This document shows, one piece after another, positions 1 to 7,841 of a stretch of 20,909 bases of DNA. Source of the stretch: Candidatus Methanophagales archaeon (GTDB taxonomy: Archaea; Halobacteriota; Syntropharchaeia; Alkanophagales; Methanospirareceae); NCBI GenBank assembly GCA_030668065.1, contig DAOUUS010000004.1, positions 1-20,909 of the forward strand, written 5' to 3'. Every line of letters begins with the position of its first letter. The first letter of the stretch is position 1. The notes beneath the pieces were generated by a model. It was given only the letters and a program-made list of their open reading frames with translations, was not told the DNA's origin and did not search any database. Both the position numbers and the translations under genes were made by a program.

Positions 1-242
1 ATGAAGGCGTGGATTCACTAAAAGAAATCATGAAGACACCTTATTTTGTGCCCGTGACGAAACGAGTAGATGACCTCCTTGAGGAGTTCCAGCGTGGCAG
101 GTTTCATATCGCTATTGTCATGGACGAAGAGCGCAAAACAACGGGGTTAGTTAGTTTAGAGGACCTCCTGGAGGTAATAGTAGGTAGCATCTATGACGAA
201 TATGATGTAACAAAAATGCGAGGATTAAGCACAAGAGGCTGA
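1..242 (+). CDS. CorC/CNNM-type CBS-domain protein, C-terminal part
   Basis: This is the last 79 or so codons of a gene that starts before the window; the frame is open from base 3 to the TGA at 240-242. The residues match the second CBS motif of the CorC/HlyC/CNNM family (membrane proteins with a DUF21 domain and a CBS pair, linked to divalent-cation transport). Visible marks are the VPVTKRVDDLLEEFQ helix, the HIAIVMDE strand and the LVSLEDLLEVIVGSIYDEYD stretch that normally closes the CBS pair. A short tail follows, and the extra C-terminal CorC_HlyC domain of longer homologues is absent. The membrane part is outside the window, so transport function is inferred from the family. The gene converges on the ribosomal-protein block. 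Confidence 0.75.
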   Translation, partial: EGVDSLKEIMKTPYFVPVTKRVDDLLEEFQRGRFHIAIVMDEERKTTGLVSLEDLLEVIVGSIYDEYDVTKMRGLSTRG

Positions 243-291
243 ACGGTCTCTGTCCCTCGGATTTGCGATTTGATTGTACATCGAAACGCTG

Positions 292-316
292 AAAAACTCT
301 TAAAAACAAAACAAAT
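292..316 (-). terminator. T-rich terminator after the ribosomal-protein genes
   Basis: Read on the minus strand, the sequence just past the L24e stop is a C-rich stretch followed by several T runs (TTTG, TTTTG, TTTTT, then TTTTTC). Runs of T without a strong hairpin are the usual archaeal terminator. Placement is by inspection only. Confidence 0.45.
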
Positions 317-341
317 AATGGGTGAGGGGGTGGGGAGAAAG

Positions 342-530
342 TTAAAATCTAGGGCTATCAACTTTTGCTTTCGCAGCCCACCTTACCTTTCTTCTTTTCC
401 GCCTCAGTTTCACCATGTTCCTTTCACACTTGGAACTGCAGAAATACAAAACAGTTCCGTCACGCTTCACGAACATCATACCAGTTCCTGGCTCTATTGG
501 TAAATCACAAAAAGAGCATCTCTTCTCCAT
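342..530 (-). CDS. rpl24e: 50S ribosomal protein L24e
   Basis: This 62-residue protein matches the L24e family in length and pattern. It has a zinc ribbon made of CSFC near residues 5-8 and CSSKC near residues 31-35, then a very basic helix (KLRRKRRKVRW). The family binds the 50S subunit at its interface with 30S. The ATG at 528-530 follows a GGGAG stretch at a workable Shine-Dalgarno distance. It is the last gene of a minus-strand L7Ae-S28e-L24e series, 28 bases after S28e. In many archaea ndk and infB follow this trio; here a convergent CBS-domain gene follows instead. Confidence 0.93.
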   Translation of the reverse strand: MEKRCSFCDLPIEPGTGMMFVKRDGTVLYFCSSKCERNMVKLRRKRRKVRWAAKAKVDSPRF

Positions 531-558
531 CTTTTCTCCCGCCTATCTCTAAAAGGAA

Positions 559-771
559 TTATCTCCTCAATAATTTCCGTACTTCCCTATCGGTCTCTAA
601 CAGCACAATAACATCGCCTGTCTTTACCGCACCTCGGCAATTCCGGGTTACGATTCGCCCTTTATTCGTGCCATCCAGTACTCTGCACTTTATCTGTGTT
701 GATTCGCCATGCATCCCTGTCCTACCTACTATTTCTATTACCTCCGAGGGTGTCCCTCTATCATCGATCAT
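559..771 (-). CDS. rps28e: 30S ribosomal protein S28e
   Basis: This 70-residue protein matches S28e over its whole length. It has the OB-fold strand EVIEIVGRTGMHGE, the RNRG-like loop TRNCRGAVKTGD, and the very characteristic C-terminus LLETDREVRKLLRR. S28e sits on the head/platform of the small subunit near the mRNA exit. The start at 769-771 is preceded on the minus strand by GGAGTGAG about seven bases upstream, a good Shine-Dalgarno. It begins 18 bases after the L7Ae stop, so the two are almost certainly co-transcribed. Confidence 0.95.
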   Translation of the reverse strand: MIDDRGTPSEVIEIVGRTGMHGESTQIKCRVLDGTNKGRIVTRNCRGAVKTGDVIVLLETDREVRKLLRR

Positions 772-789
772 TACATTCTCACTCCGTTA

Positions 790-1170
790 TTACGCCTTTA
801 TCTTTTCCAATTCACCGATAATCGCATCAACCGCCTCTTCTGCCTTCCCTGGATTGACGATGGCCGCGGTACCGCAACCTTTCTTTATGCCACAAGCAGC
901 ACCTAAATCTTTCTGGTTCTTAACATACAGGTATGGTATGCTTTTCTCTTCACACAAGGGTGCTATGTGCATCACTATCTCCTCTGGAGTAACATCCTCC
1001 CCGACAAGCACCAGCTTTGCCATCCCTCTTTCTATAATCTTTGTTGCCTCGTTTGTCCCCTTCTTTATGCTGCCCGTAGTTCGCGCCAAATCCAACGCCT
1101 CTAACGACTTGCTTTGCAATTCCTCTGGCACTTCAAACTTAATATACGCTTTTTTTTCTTCCTTAGTCAT
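790..1170 (-). CDS. rpl7ae: 50S ribosomal protein L7Ae
   Basis: The protein has 126 residues and is full length for archaeal L7Ae. It carries the family RNA-binding signature [19 protein letters not shown] and the [20 protein letters not shown] segment. L7Ae binds kink-turns in 23S rRNA, and in archaea also in box C/D and H/ACA guide RNAs and RNase P RNA. It follows the Orc1/Cdc6 stop by only 11 bases, so read-through from that gene is likely, though the ribosomal genes may have their own promoter inside the end of the initiator gene. S28e and L24e follow. Confidence 0.95.
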   Translation of the reverse strand: MTKEEKKAYIKFEVPEELQSKSLEALDLARTTGSIKKGTNEATKIIERGMAKLVLVGEDVTPEEIVMHIAPLCEEKSIPYLYVKNQKDLGAACGIKKGCGTAAIVNPGKAEEAVDAIIGELEKIKA

Positions 1171-1181
1171 CTTTCATTCCC

Positions 1182-2402
1182 TTACAGTGTCATCTGCGCT
1201 TTCACTTTTATATCACTAACTAATGCTTTAAGCTTATAATCTTCAAACAAGACTGGTTGCACATAACCCTCAGGCACACTTAGCGCTATCTCTTTTGTAC
1301 GCCCGTATCTCCCTTTGCTTACTAGCACGGCGTTTACCAACCCTAAGATGTCTAATTCTGCGACTAAATCGCTAACGCGGCGTTGTGTTAACGGTTCCAT
1401 GCCCAAATGGTTACATGATCGCCGATACATGTTATAGACTTCGCCACTGGAGAATCGCTTCTTGTTTCTTTCCTTGCGTAGTAGAAGCACACTACTCAAC
1501 ACGATTTTTGATTGTACCGGTAGCGTCTTTATTACTTCCACAATGCTGTTAGCTTCTAACCGGTCACTTGCTTGTCTCACGTGATCCTCTGTCACCATCT
1601 TGGATTTCGTGCGATCTGCTATTTCGCCTGATACTCTCAGCAGGTCGAGAGCACGTCGCGCATCTCCATGCTCCTGTGCCGCGAAAGCCGCGCATAGCGG
1701 TATCACACCATCAGCAAGCCGGGAAAAATGGAATGCCATCCTCGCCCTTTCCGTCAAAATATCCTGCAACTGGTCGGCATTGTAAGGTGGGAATATTATC
1801 TCTTCTTCGCCCAAGGACGACTTTACCCTCTGGTCCAATAACGTCGTAAAGGTCAGGTCATTTGAAATACCGATTATGCTTACTCTAGCATTATTTAGCT
1901 CGCTGTTTATCCTTGAGAGATTATACAACGCGCTGTCGCCTTTGACTGCTAACCGATCTACTTCGTCTAATACCACGATTACACATCTATCATCGGTATC
2001 TATCCCCGCCTTAAATTCTGAATATACCATATCGGTTGGCCAGCCGATCATCGGAACATTCTGATTGAATACCCGTGCAAGATATGCAAAAACACGATAT
2101 TGCGTATCAAACACCTCGCTGTTGATATAGATCATAAAGCATTTACTGTCCATCTTCCGCCCCATCCGTTCTAATTCGTTACTTACATATCTCACCGTAG
2201 CGGTCTTACCCGTTCCCGACTTGCCATAGATTACTATATTAGAAGGGGTTTCGCCCTTTAACGCCGCAGATAATATGTCCGCTAAACTCTTTATCTGCAT
2301 CTCGCGATGCGGCAGTTTTTCTGGTATATACGTGGAGCGGAGTACTTCCTTATTTACAAATATTCCCCCCGCACTTATCAGGTCGTCGAATAGGTTTTCC
2401 AT
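1182..2402 (-). CDS. cdc6: Orc1/Cdc6 replication initiator
   Basis: This is an AAA+ ATPase of the archaeal Orc1/Cdc6 family, which binds origin DNA and loads the MCM helicase. Counting from the chosen ATG at 2400-2402 it has 406 residues. Walker A is YGKSGTGKT near residues 59-67, Walker B is VIVVLDEVD near 141-149, and sensor 1 is GISND near 178-182. The last 100 or so residues, with RRSCNHLGMEPLTQRRVSDLVAELDILGLV, read as the DNA-binding winged helix. An in-frame ATG 23 codons upstream exists (2469-2471), but its added residues are hydrophobic and unlike the family, and a TATA-like element lies just upstream of the shorter start. No clear origin-recognition box (ORB) is seen in the flanking 150 bases. 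Confidence 0.93.
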   Translation of the reverse strand: MENLFDDLISAGGIFVNKEVLRSTYIPEKLPHREMQIKSLADILSAALKGETPSNIVIYGKSGTGKTATVRYVSNELERMGRKMDSKCFMIYINSEVFDTQYRVFAYLARVFNQNVPMIGWPTDMVYSEFKAGIDTDDRCVIVVLDEVDRLAVKGDSALYNLSRINSELNNARVSIIGISNDLTFTTLLDQRVKSSLGEEEIIFPPYNADQLQDILTERARMAFHFSRLADGVIPLCAAFAAQEHGDARRALDLLRVSGEIADRTKSKMVTEDHVRQASDRLEANSIVEVIKTLPVQSKIVLSSVLLLRKERNKKRFSSGEVYNMYRRSCNHLGMEPLTQRRVSDLVAELDILGLVNAVLVSKGRYGRTKEIALSVPEGYVQPVLFEDYKLKALVSDIKVKAQMTL

Positions 2403-2430
2403 CTCTGTCTCTAAAAAAAATACCTCGCTG

Positions 2431-2463
2431 TAAAAAATATGTTGCTCACATAAAAACAGTGAG
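2431..2463 (-). promoter_or_regulatory. Possible cdc6 promoter with small inverted repeat
   Basis: On the minus strand an ATATTTTTTA element (2431-2440) sits about 30 bases before the cdc6 ATG, which would give a nearly leaderless transcript. Just upstream lies an inverted repeat, CTCAC at 2445-2449 and GTGAG at 2459-2463 with a nine-base spacer. It could be an operator, but five-base arms are weak evidence. Confidence 0.3.
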
Positions 2464-2552
2464 TTTGTCACGCTTGAATAAAGAATCCCTGTTTTAATAA
2501 TCCAGCTAATAGTGTGTCATATCTATCCATAATTGATGCACTCATAGCTCTA

Positions 2553-3716
2553 TTAACGGGTAAATATATGTACGATAGCCGTGCCACCAGTTCCACCTAT
2601 GTTATGTGTCAGACCAACTTCGGCGTTTGGTACCTGTCTTTTTCCGGCTTCTCCCCTAAGCTGTTGCACTATTTCTGCTACCTGCCTTATGCCTGTTGCA
2701 CCGAGCGGATGCCCACATGCTTTTAGCCCGCCCGAGGGGTTTATTGGTATTTTACCACCTAGTTCCGTCTGGCCTTCCTCAGTAGCCGTGCCACCAGCAC
2801 CCTTTTCAAAAAAGCCTAAATCTTCTATGGCTATTAGTTCCGCAATCGTGTATGAATCGTGCACCTCGGCAACATCTATTTGCGTAGGCTCAAGGGCCGC
2901 CATTTGATATGCCTTCTTAGCCGCAAACACCGTTGCATCCATCGTGGTCAGGTCCCTTCGATCATGAAGCGAGATGGTATCACTCGCTTGTGCAGACGCT
3001 TTAACGTAAATCGGCGATTCTGTATATTTCTTCGCTGTCTCCGCGGTGCAGACTACAGCCGCAGAAGCGCCATCTGCTATGCCTGAACAATCCAGCATAT
3101 GAAGCGGGTCGGCGACCATAGGCGAGCCAAGTACTGCCTCTGCTGAAATCGCCCGCCTGTATTGTGCAAGGGGATTGTGAGTGGCATTGACATGGTTCTT
3201 TACTGCCACCTTTGCCATTTGCTCGCTCGTGGTGTGATATTTTTGCATGTGTGCCTTTGCCATCAGAGCAAACAAGGACGGAAGCGTTGCACCGCAAATC
3301 GCTTCCCATTCACGATCCACACCGGAAACGAGCAAATCACTGGCTATATCATCGTCTACATCGGTCATCTTCTCCACACCCGCTGCTATCACGAGGTCGT
3401 ACCAGCCGGAAGCCACAGAAAGAACCGCCGAATGCAATGCGAGCGCGCCTGATGCACAACCTGCTTCTACTCGTGTCGCGGCAATATGTAATCCCGATAA
3501 GCCGGCATAATCTGATATTAACGCACCAATATGCTCCTGTTCCACAAATCTGCCGGCTGACATGTTACCCCCATAAAGTGCATCTATATCATCCCCGCTT
3601 ATCCCGGCATCTTCTATCGCTTTTAAGCCGGCTTCTACCGCTATGTCTCTAAAAGACCTATCCCAGAGTTCGCCAAATTTTGTTGTCCCCACACCTATTA
3701 TCGCTACTTCTCTCAT
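2553..3716 (-). CDS. Archaeal acetoacetyl-CoA thiolase
   Basis: This 387-residue thiolase-fold protein matches the archaeal acetoacetyl-CoA thiolase that works with HMG-CoA synthase at the entry of the mevalonate pathway, supplying isoprenoid lipid precursors. The nucleophile is Cys87 in [21 protein letters not shown] near residue 285, CGHPLGATG at 334-342 and HNIGGTGG at 371-378 supply the other active-site loops. The ATG comes one base after the HMG-CoA synthase stop, so translation is coupled. In most archaea a third gene, a DUF35 zinc/OB-fold protein that bridges the two enzymes, comes next; here the next gene is cdc6, after 150 bases. An SCP-x/nonspecific lipid-transfer thiolase label is also often given to this family. 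Confidence 0.9.
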   Translation of the reverse strand: MREVAIIGVGTTKFGELWDRSFRDIAVEAGLKAIEDAGISGDDIDALYGGNMSAGRFVEQEHIGALISDYAGLSGLHIAATRVEAGCASGALALHSAVLSVASGWYDLVIAAGVEKMTDVDDDIASDLLVSGVDREWEAICGATLPSLFALMAKAHMQKYHTTSEQMAKVAVKNHVNATHNPLAQYRRAISAEAVLGSPMVADPLHMLDCSGIADGASAAVVCTAETAKKYTESPIYVKASAQASDTISLHDRRDLTTMDATVFAAKKAYQMAALEPTQIDVAEVHDSYTIAELIAIEDLGFFEKGAGGTATEEGQTELGGKIPINPSGGLKACGHPLGATGIRQVAEIVQQLRGEAGKRQVPNAEVGLTHNIGGTGGTAIVHIFTR

Positions 3717-3717
3717 T

Positions 3718-4755
3718 TCACATCCTTATTTTTCCTTGATGCTTTGCATACGCTGCGTAATCCAGATACTTCTTTGATATAAGGAAGTGCTCTACCTTCC
3801 GCCCTTTCTCTCTCACTTCCTCGATACTGTCTGTAACACGGAAAACAAATGAATCAGAACCTGCACCAGATCCGAAAGAAGTAAGTAAAATTCGCTGCGA
3901 TGGTAATGCCTTATCAAGAACGGCTGCGAGCCCTATAAGCGATGCTGCAGAATACGTATTCCCAAAGAAGGGCACCATCAGGCCTGTTTTTACTTGCGCG
4001 GATGTGAACCCGAGACTTTTTGCCGCTTTTAATGGGAACTTGCCGTTGGGCTGGTGGAAAACTGCGAAGTCAAAGTCCGAAGGTTTGAGTCCTGTCTGTT
4101 CCAACAAAGCTTTAGTAGATGAGATAGTATGCCGGAAATACGCGGGTTCTCCCGTGAAGCGTCCACTGTGCGATGGATATTTCTGCAAGTCTCTCCGCCA
4201 GAAATCGGGTGTATCAGTTGTAAAGGACGCATAATCCTCTATCTCGGCGATTACATTGTCCTGTCCGATGACAAATGCAGCACTACCCGCCGCCGCTGTG
4301 TATTCTAATGCGTCACCAGGGCTTGCTTGCGATGTATCGGTACCTATTGCAAGTCCATACTTTAGTTTATTCAATGCGACAAAACCCATGCACGCTTGTA
4401 TTGCTGCTGTTCCCGCTTTACATGCGAACTCGAAGTCCGCGGCTGTTATTTTGGTCGATGCGTCTATCGCCGCTGCTACGATGGTAGCAGTAGGTTTTAC
4501 GGCATAAGGGTGACTTTCCGCGCCCACGTAGATGGCACCGAGATCTTGCGGATCAAGACTCGCACGGAGGATAGCAGCTCGTGCGGCTTCTACCGCCATT
4601 GTCGCGGCATCTTCATCCAGATCAGGTACGGATTTCTCTTCCACCATCAGGCCCGCCTTCATACTTGCACCATCCTCGCCCCATTGTTTTGCTATATCTT
4701 CTACTCGTATCCTGTACGAGGGTACATACACGCCATATGAGACTATCCCTATCAT
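3718..4755 (-). CDS. Hydroxymethylglutaryl-CoA synthase, archaeal type
   Basis: The enzyme condenses acetyl-CoA with acetoacetyl-CoA to HMG-CoA. From the ATG at 4753-4755 the protein has 345 residues, normal for the archaeal type. It begins with the usual [15 protein letters not shown] strand. Catalytic positions are visible: Glu80 in [13 protein letters not shown], Cys112 in [11 protein letters not shown] and His234 in [12 protein letters not shown] further in-frame ATG six codons upstream would add MFKLDT, but family members start at MxGIVxYG, and a TATA box at 4784-4790 would place the transcript start close to 4760, downstream of the longer option. It pairs with the thiolase, one base apart. 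Confidence 0.94.
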   Translation of the reverse strand: MIGIVSYGVYVPSYRIRVEDIAKQWGEDGASMKAGLMVEEKSVPDLDEDAATMAVEAARAAILRASLDPQDLGAIYVGAESHPYAVKPTATIVAAAIDASTKITAADFEFACKAGTAAIQACMGFVALNKLKYGLAIGTDTSQASPGDALEYTAAAGSAAFVIGQDNVIAEIEDYASFTTDTPDFWRRDLQKYPSHSGRFTGEPAYFRHTISSTKALLEQTGLKPSDFDFAVFHQPNGKFPLKAAKSLGFTSAQVKTGLMVPFFGNTYSAASLIGLAAVLDKALPSQRILLTSFGSGAGSDSFVFRVTDSIEEVREKGRKVEHFLISKKYLDYAAYAKHQGKIRM

Positions 4756-4760
4756 TGTAT

Positions 4761-4792
4761 CTAGTTTAAACAACGGCGAGTACTATATAACT
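4761..4792. promoter_or_regulatory. Divergent promoter between HMG-CoA synthase and kinase-like gene
   Basis: The 54 bases between the two divergent starts hold an ACTATATAAC element (4782-4791) and a TAGTTTAAAC element (4762-4771). The first lies about 30 bases before the HMG-CoA synthase ATG on the minus strand. The second lies about 26 bases before a GGGTGA Shine-Dalgarno region of the plus-strand gene. Each reads as a TATA-like box for one direction, so the two promoters overlap. Confidence 0.45.
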
Positions 4793-4809
4793 TATGGGTG
4801 AAGAACGTT

Positions 4810-5904
4810 ATGGAAAAGGAAATACGACATTACTTGGCAAATAAGTTTGGGGATCCTCTAAAAATACTAAACGTAACGGAGTTAGGATTGGCATCAGAAC
4901 AGGCAAATGAGCACGAGATAAAGGGATTTGGATATGGTAAACCTTACCTTGTGGTTTTTGAGACTCGAGAAGGCGATCAAAAAGAGGTAGTCGTTTCCTC
5001 GATGCGGGGCGATGGATTCGGGCATGACTATATGGCGGACCGTGCACAGATAATGCTATGGCAGCATCAGGCGTTTAATACCCTGCCGAAACACGTAAAG
5101 TCGCTCGATGTCGGCTACTTCACGAAAGAAGGTGGGATGGCTTCCGCAAGTGATGCCGAGGAATATTTCATTGTATGCGAGAAAGTGGAAGGCGAAGAGT
5201 ACGTCAATGACTTGAACAGGTTAAGAGACGGTGGTGAGTTAAAACCGGTAGATGAAGAACGGGTATCTGCGCTGGCGTCCTATTTGGCGGATATACACGC
5301 TGTTAAGAAAGACGATGCACAACTTTATGTACGCAGGATACGGGAGTTAGTAGGGCATAGCGAGTGCATATTCGGGCTGACGGACAGTTATCCTGTACAG
5401 AACGAATTCATAACTGGTGAAGAGCTGAACGAAATAGAGAAGAAGTGCATAGACTGGCGATGGCAACTGAAAGAGACAAGAACGAAGAGGTTGTGTACGG
5501 TTCATGGTGATTTCCATCCCTGGAATATTATCTTCCGCAAAGGGACTGATTTTACTGTGCTTGACCGCAGCCGAGGGGAATGGGGTGACGCTGCGGACGA
5601 CGTTTCCGCGATGACCATAAATTATCTGTTCTTCGGGCTTATCAAAGCAGATGGTGCTGCGATTGACAAAGACTTTATGCGATTGTATGAGCTATTTTTT
5701 GATGTGTATCTCGAAAAGACGGGAGATTACGAGTTACTGCAGGTAATACAACCGTTTTATGCGTTTCGAGGGCTTGTAGTTGCGTCTCCTGTATGGTACC
5801 CGAATATTTCGGTGGCTACAAGAACGAAACTGTTCAACTTCATAAATAATGTGCTCGCTGCAGAGGAATTTGATTATAAAGGTGTGGGTAAGTATTTGGG
5901 TTGA
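4810..5904 (+). CDS. APH/choline-kinase-fold phosphotransferase-like protein
   Basis: This 364-residue protein has the catalytic loop of the aminoglycoside-phosphotransferase/choline-kinase fold: [12 protein letters not shown] at about 231-242, with the base Asp234 and the metal-binding Asn239. The second metal-binding Asp is probably Asp252 in [17 protein letters not shown], where most relatives have DFD or DWE. The N-lobe is recognisable only weakly ([22 protein letters not shown]), and a clear ATP-binding Lys is not obvious. The substrate is unknown; antibiotic resistance should not be assumed, since the fold also covers sugar, choline and protein kinases. GGGTGA at 4796-4801 precedes the ATG at 4810; a GTG at 4798 is a less likely start. 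It is divergent from HMG-CoA synthase and overlaps the chorismate synthase 3' end by 31 bases. Confidence 0.7.
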   Translation: MEKEIRHYLANKFGDPLKILNVTELGLASEQANEHEIKGFGYGKPYLVVFETREGDQKEVVVSSMRGDGFGHDYMADRAQIMLWQHQAFNTLPKHVKSLDVGYFTKEGGMASASDAEEYFIVCEKVEGEEYVNDLNRLRDGGELKPVDEERVSALASYLADIHAVKKDDAQLYVRRIRELVGHSECIFGLTDSYPVQNEFITGEELNEIEKKCIDWRWQLKETRTKRLCTVHGDFHPWNIIFRKGTDFTVLDRSRGEWGDAADDVSAMTINYLFFGLIKADGAAIDKDFMRLYELFFDVYLEKTGDYELLQVIQPFYAFRGLVVASPVWYPNISVATRTKLFNFINNVLAAEEFDYKGVGKYLG

Positions 5905-6983
5905 TTTCTACAGACAGTAGCTCGCATCAAACAATCCACTAATACTAACGCGACCATCGCTTCCGCGACAGGCACTATTCTCGAGCATATACAGGGGTCA
6001 TGCCTGCCCTTTATCTTTATTTCTGTCTCTTGCTTCTTCACCATATCCACACTCCGCTGCGGCTTTGCAATAGAAGAAGTAGGCTTCACGGCTATTCTAC
6101 ATATCACCGGCTCGCCCGAAGATATACCGCCTAAAATACCGCCTGCGTTGTTCGTTTTCGTCTTTATCCTGCCGTCTTCAATAAAGAATTCATCGTTCAT
6201 CTCGCTGCCTTTCAACCTCGCAGCCTCAAACCCAGCACCTATTTCTACGCCCTTCACGGCACCGAGACTCATCAATGCCTTTGCAAGTTCGGCATCCAGT
6301 TTATCGAAGACCGGCTCGCCCAACCCCGCCGGAACCCCTGTTGCAATTATTTCTACAATGCCACCTACACTGTCTCCTTCTGCTTTCACTTCTTTTATCA
6401 ACTGCTCCATTCGTACCGCGGCGTCCAAATCCGCACATCGGACTGCTTTTCGTTCCACATTCTTCTTTAGTTCTTCGAATCCCACTTCGCGTGCTCTTAT
6501 GCTTCCTACTTCCACTACATGCCCGATAGTTTGTATGCCATATGCCGTCAAGATTTTCTTTGCTATTGCACCCGCAGCAACTCGCGCTGCTGTCTCTCGT
6601 CCAGAAGCTCTTCCGCCACCTCGATGGTCCCTTAACCCATACTTCATCTGATACGAAAAATCCGCCTGACCTGGTCTCGCAACGTGCTTTAGCTCTTCAT
6701 ACGGCCGCGAATCAACGTCCTTGTTCCACACGAGCATAGAAATAGGTGTGCCCAGCGTTTGCCCTTCAAATACGCCGGACAAAATCTGTACCTCATCTGC
6801 TTCCTTACGCTCTGTCGTTATTTCACTTACACCCGGTTTCCTACGGTTCAATTCGTGCTGTATGTCCTCTACTAATAGTTCAAGCCCTGCGGGACAGCCG
6901 TCCACGACAACGCCTATCGCGGCGCCATGAGACTCACCCCAGGTTGTCATCCTGAATATCATACCAAAAGAGTTGCCGGTCAT
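5874..6983 (-). CDS. aroC: Chorismate synthase
   Basis: The enzyme converts 5-enolpyruvylshikimate 3-phosphate to chorismate with reduced FMN, the last common step to aromatic amino acids. The 369-residue reading from the ATG at 6981-6983 fits the family. Signatures visible are MTTWGESHG near residues 12-20, the long [21 protein letters not shown] motif in the first half, [15 protein letters not shown], and [16 protein letters not shown] near the end. A 14-residue upstream extension is possible, but the family normally begins GNSFG close to the start, and a TATA-like TTTAAATATT at 7011-7020 points to a start near 6990. The last 16 or so residues ([11 protein letters not shown] end) overlap the convergent kinase-like gene. 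No other shikimate-pathway gene is adjacent. Confidence 0.95.
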   Translation of the reverse strand: MTGNSFGMIFRMTTWGESHGAAIGVVVDGCPAGLELLVEDIQHELNRRKPGVSEITTERKEADEVQILSGVFEGQTLGTPISMLVWNKDVDSRPYEELKHVARPGQADFSYQMKYGLRDHRGGGRASGRETAARVAAGAIAKKILTAYGIQTIGHVVEVGSIRAREVGFEELKKNVERKAVRCADLDAAVRMEQLIKEVKAEGDSVGGIVEIIATGVPAGLGEPVFDKLDAELAKALMSLGAVKGVEIGAGFEAARLKGSEMNDEFFIEDGRIKTKTNNAGGILGGISSGEPVICRIAVKPTSSIAKPQRSVDMVKKQETEIKIKGRHDPCICSRIVPVAEAMVALVLVDCLMRATVCRNQPKYLPTPL

Positions 6984-7010
6984 GGTAAACAAGATTTTAT
7001 AGGTTCTTGT

Positions 7011-7020
7011 AATATTTAAA
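7011..7020 (-). promoter_or_regulatory. TATA box for chorismate synthase
   Basis: On the minus strand the element TTTAAATATT is centred about 33 bases before the aroC ATG. With the usual archaeal spacing, transcription would start near 6990, giving a leader of only a few bases and explaining the lack of a Shine-Dalgarno sequence. Confidence 0.5.
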
Positions 7021-7115
7021 CGCACTTTGTTTCTAAGAGCACTTTCCTGGCACCCGGAGCATGATAAATATTTCGAGTTACAGGTATTGAAATTAGAATG
7101 TCCGTGTTCTACCGT

Positions 7116-7580
7116 TTATACGTGAACGCACTCTATACCTGCGCGCCCTAGATATTCCAAGCCTTCCTTATCACTATAGTCCCCCGTCATCACCACTCGT
7201 TTTACCCCTGCATTTATTATTAGCTTGGCACATATCTTGCACGGGAATGCGTTTACGTATAATGTAGCACCGTTTGCGGCTTTGCCCGATTGTAAGAGTG
7301 CATTTTGTTCTGCATGGACCCCAACACATTCCTCATGCCGCTCACCGGACGGGATATTCAATTTATCACGCCGGCACCCAACCTCGAGACAATGCGGGAA
7401 TCCTCGCGGTGCACCGTTATAACCCGTAGATATTATCACGTTATCCTTGACCACGATGGCACCTATCTGTCTTCTCAAGCAGGTTGAACGCAGTGCCACG
7501 TCATTTACAATGTTTACCCAGTATTCACTCCAGGATATTCGCTCTTTATCGGGCTTTTCTCTATCTTCTATTAGATTCAT
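7116..7580 (-). CDS. Deoxycytidylate (dCMP) deaminase family protein
   Basis: This 154-residue protein belongs to the zinc-dependent cytidine/deoxycytidylate deaminase family, ComEB/dCMP deaminase branch, which turns dCMP into dUMP for dTTP synthesis. The zinc site is complete: His89-Ala-Glu91 in GVHAEQNALLQ, with the catalytic Glu91, and Pro113-Cys114-x2-Cys117 in AFPCKICAKL. The region TGYNGAPRGFPHC is the substrate-site loop shared by dCMP deaminases. The extra residues Cys64 and Cys69 with His82 between the core strands may bind a second metal, as in some dCMP deaminases. It sits on the same strand as aroC, 132 bases upstream, but aroC appears to have its own promoter. Confidence 0.88.
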   Translation of the reverse strand: MNLIEDREKPDKERISWSEYWVNIVNDVALRSTCLRRQIGAIVVKDNVIISTGYNGAPRGFPHCLEVGCRRDKLNIPSGERHEECVGVHAEQNALLQSGKAANGATLYVNAFPCKICAKLIINAGVKRVVMTGDYSDKEGLEYLGRAGIECVHV

Positions 7581-7671
7581 AACCGCTACCGTCTCTCAAT
7601 TCCTTTTCTGTTCTATTCGACAATAAACATTTACGATAAAATTTGTTTTTGCATATAAGGTATACTTTTTC

Positions 7672-7736
7672 TGCCACAGAGTACACCGAGAGCACCGAGT
7701 TATTTTCTCTCTGTGTCCTCTGCTGTCTCTGTGGCT
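7672..7736. repeat. Long imperfect CACAGAG/CTCTGTG inverted repeat
   Basis: The segment folds into one long hairpin. The outer arms GCCACAGAG (7673-7681) and CTCTGTGGC (7727-7735) pair perfectly. The inner arms continue as imperfect pairing between a CACCGAGAGCACCGAG-type half and a CTCTGTGTCCTCTG-type half, with a small T-rich loop. It resembles scattered purine-rich CACAGAG repeats found in many environmental genomes; I cannot tell from one copy whether it is a MITE-like element. It lies between divergent dCMP deaminase and GAPDH. Confidence 0.65.
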
Positions 7737-7808
7737 ATCATTTTTGAATTTTTCTTGATAACCAACTTTTAGAATTTGTGTGTTCAGAAGTACGGAAAAA
7801 CACAATAA

Positions 7809-7817
7809 TTTATATTA
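7809..7817 (+). promoter_or_regulatory. TATA box for the GAPDH-PGK operon
   Basis: TTTATATTA is centred about 29 bases before the GAPDH ATG. Transcription would then start within a few bases of the ATG, so the message is probably leaderless. No Shine-Dalgarno is visible before that ATG. Confidence 0.55.
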
Positions 7818-7841
7818 TCAGACGGTAAATAGCTTTATACC

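Noticed and set aside
319..337. G-rich run that might form a quadruplex between the convergent CBS and L24e genes
   Set aside because: Only three G runs of three or more bases are present, and the complement reads as an ordinary C-rich stretch before a T-rich terminator.
365..1219. Long plus-strand frame of 284 codons
   Set aside because: It is the antisense shadow of the L24e, S28e and L7Ae genes, which are unmistakable on the other strand.
2403..2552. Possible replication origin beside cdc6
   Set aside because: AT-rich, but I found no ORB-like repeats; only a weak five-base inverted repeat.
6148..6651. Plus-strand frame of 167 codons
   Set aside because: It lies wholly antisense to chorismate synthase and is low-complexity in composition.
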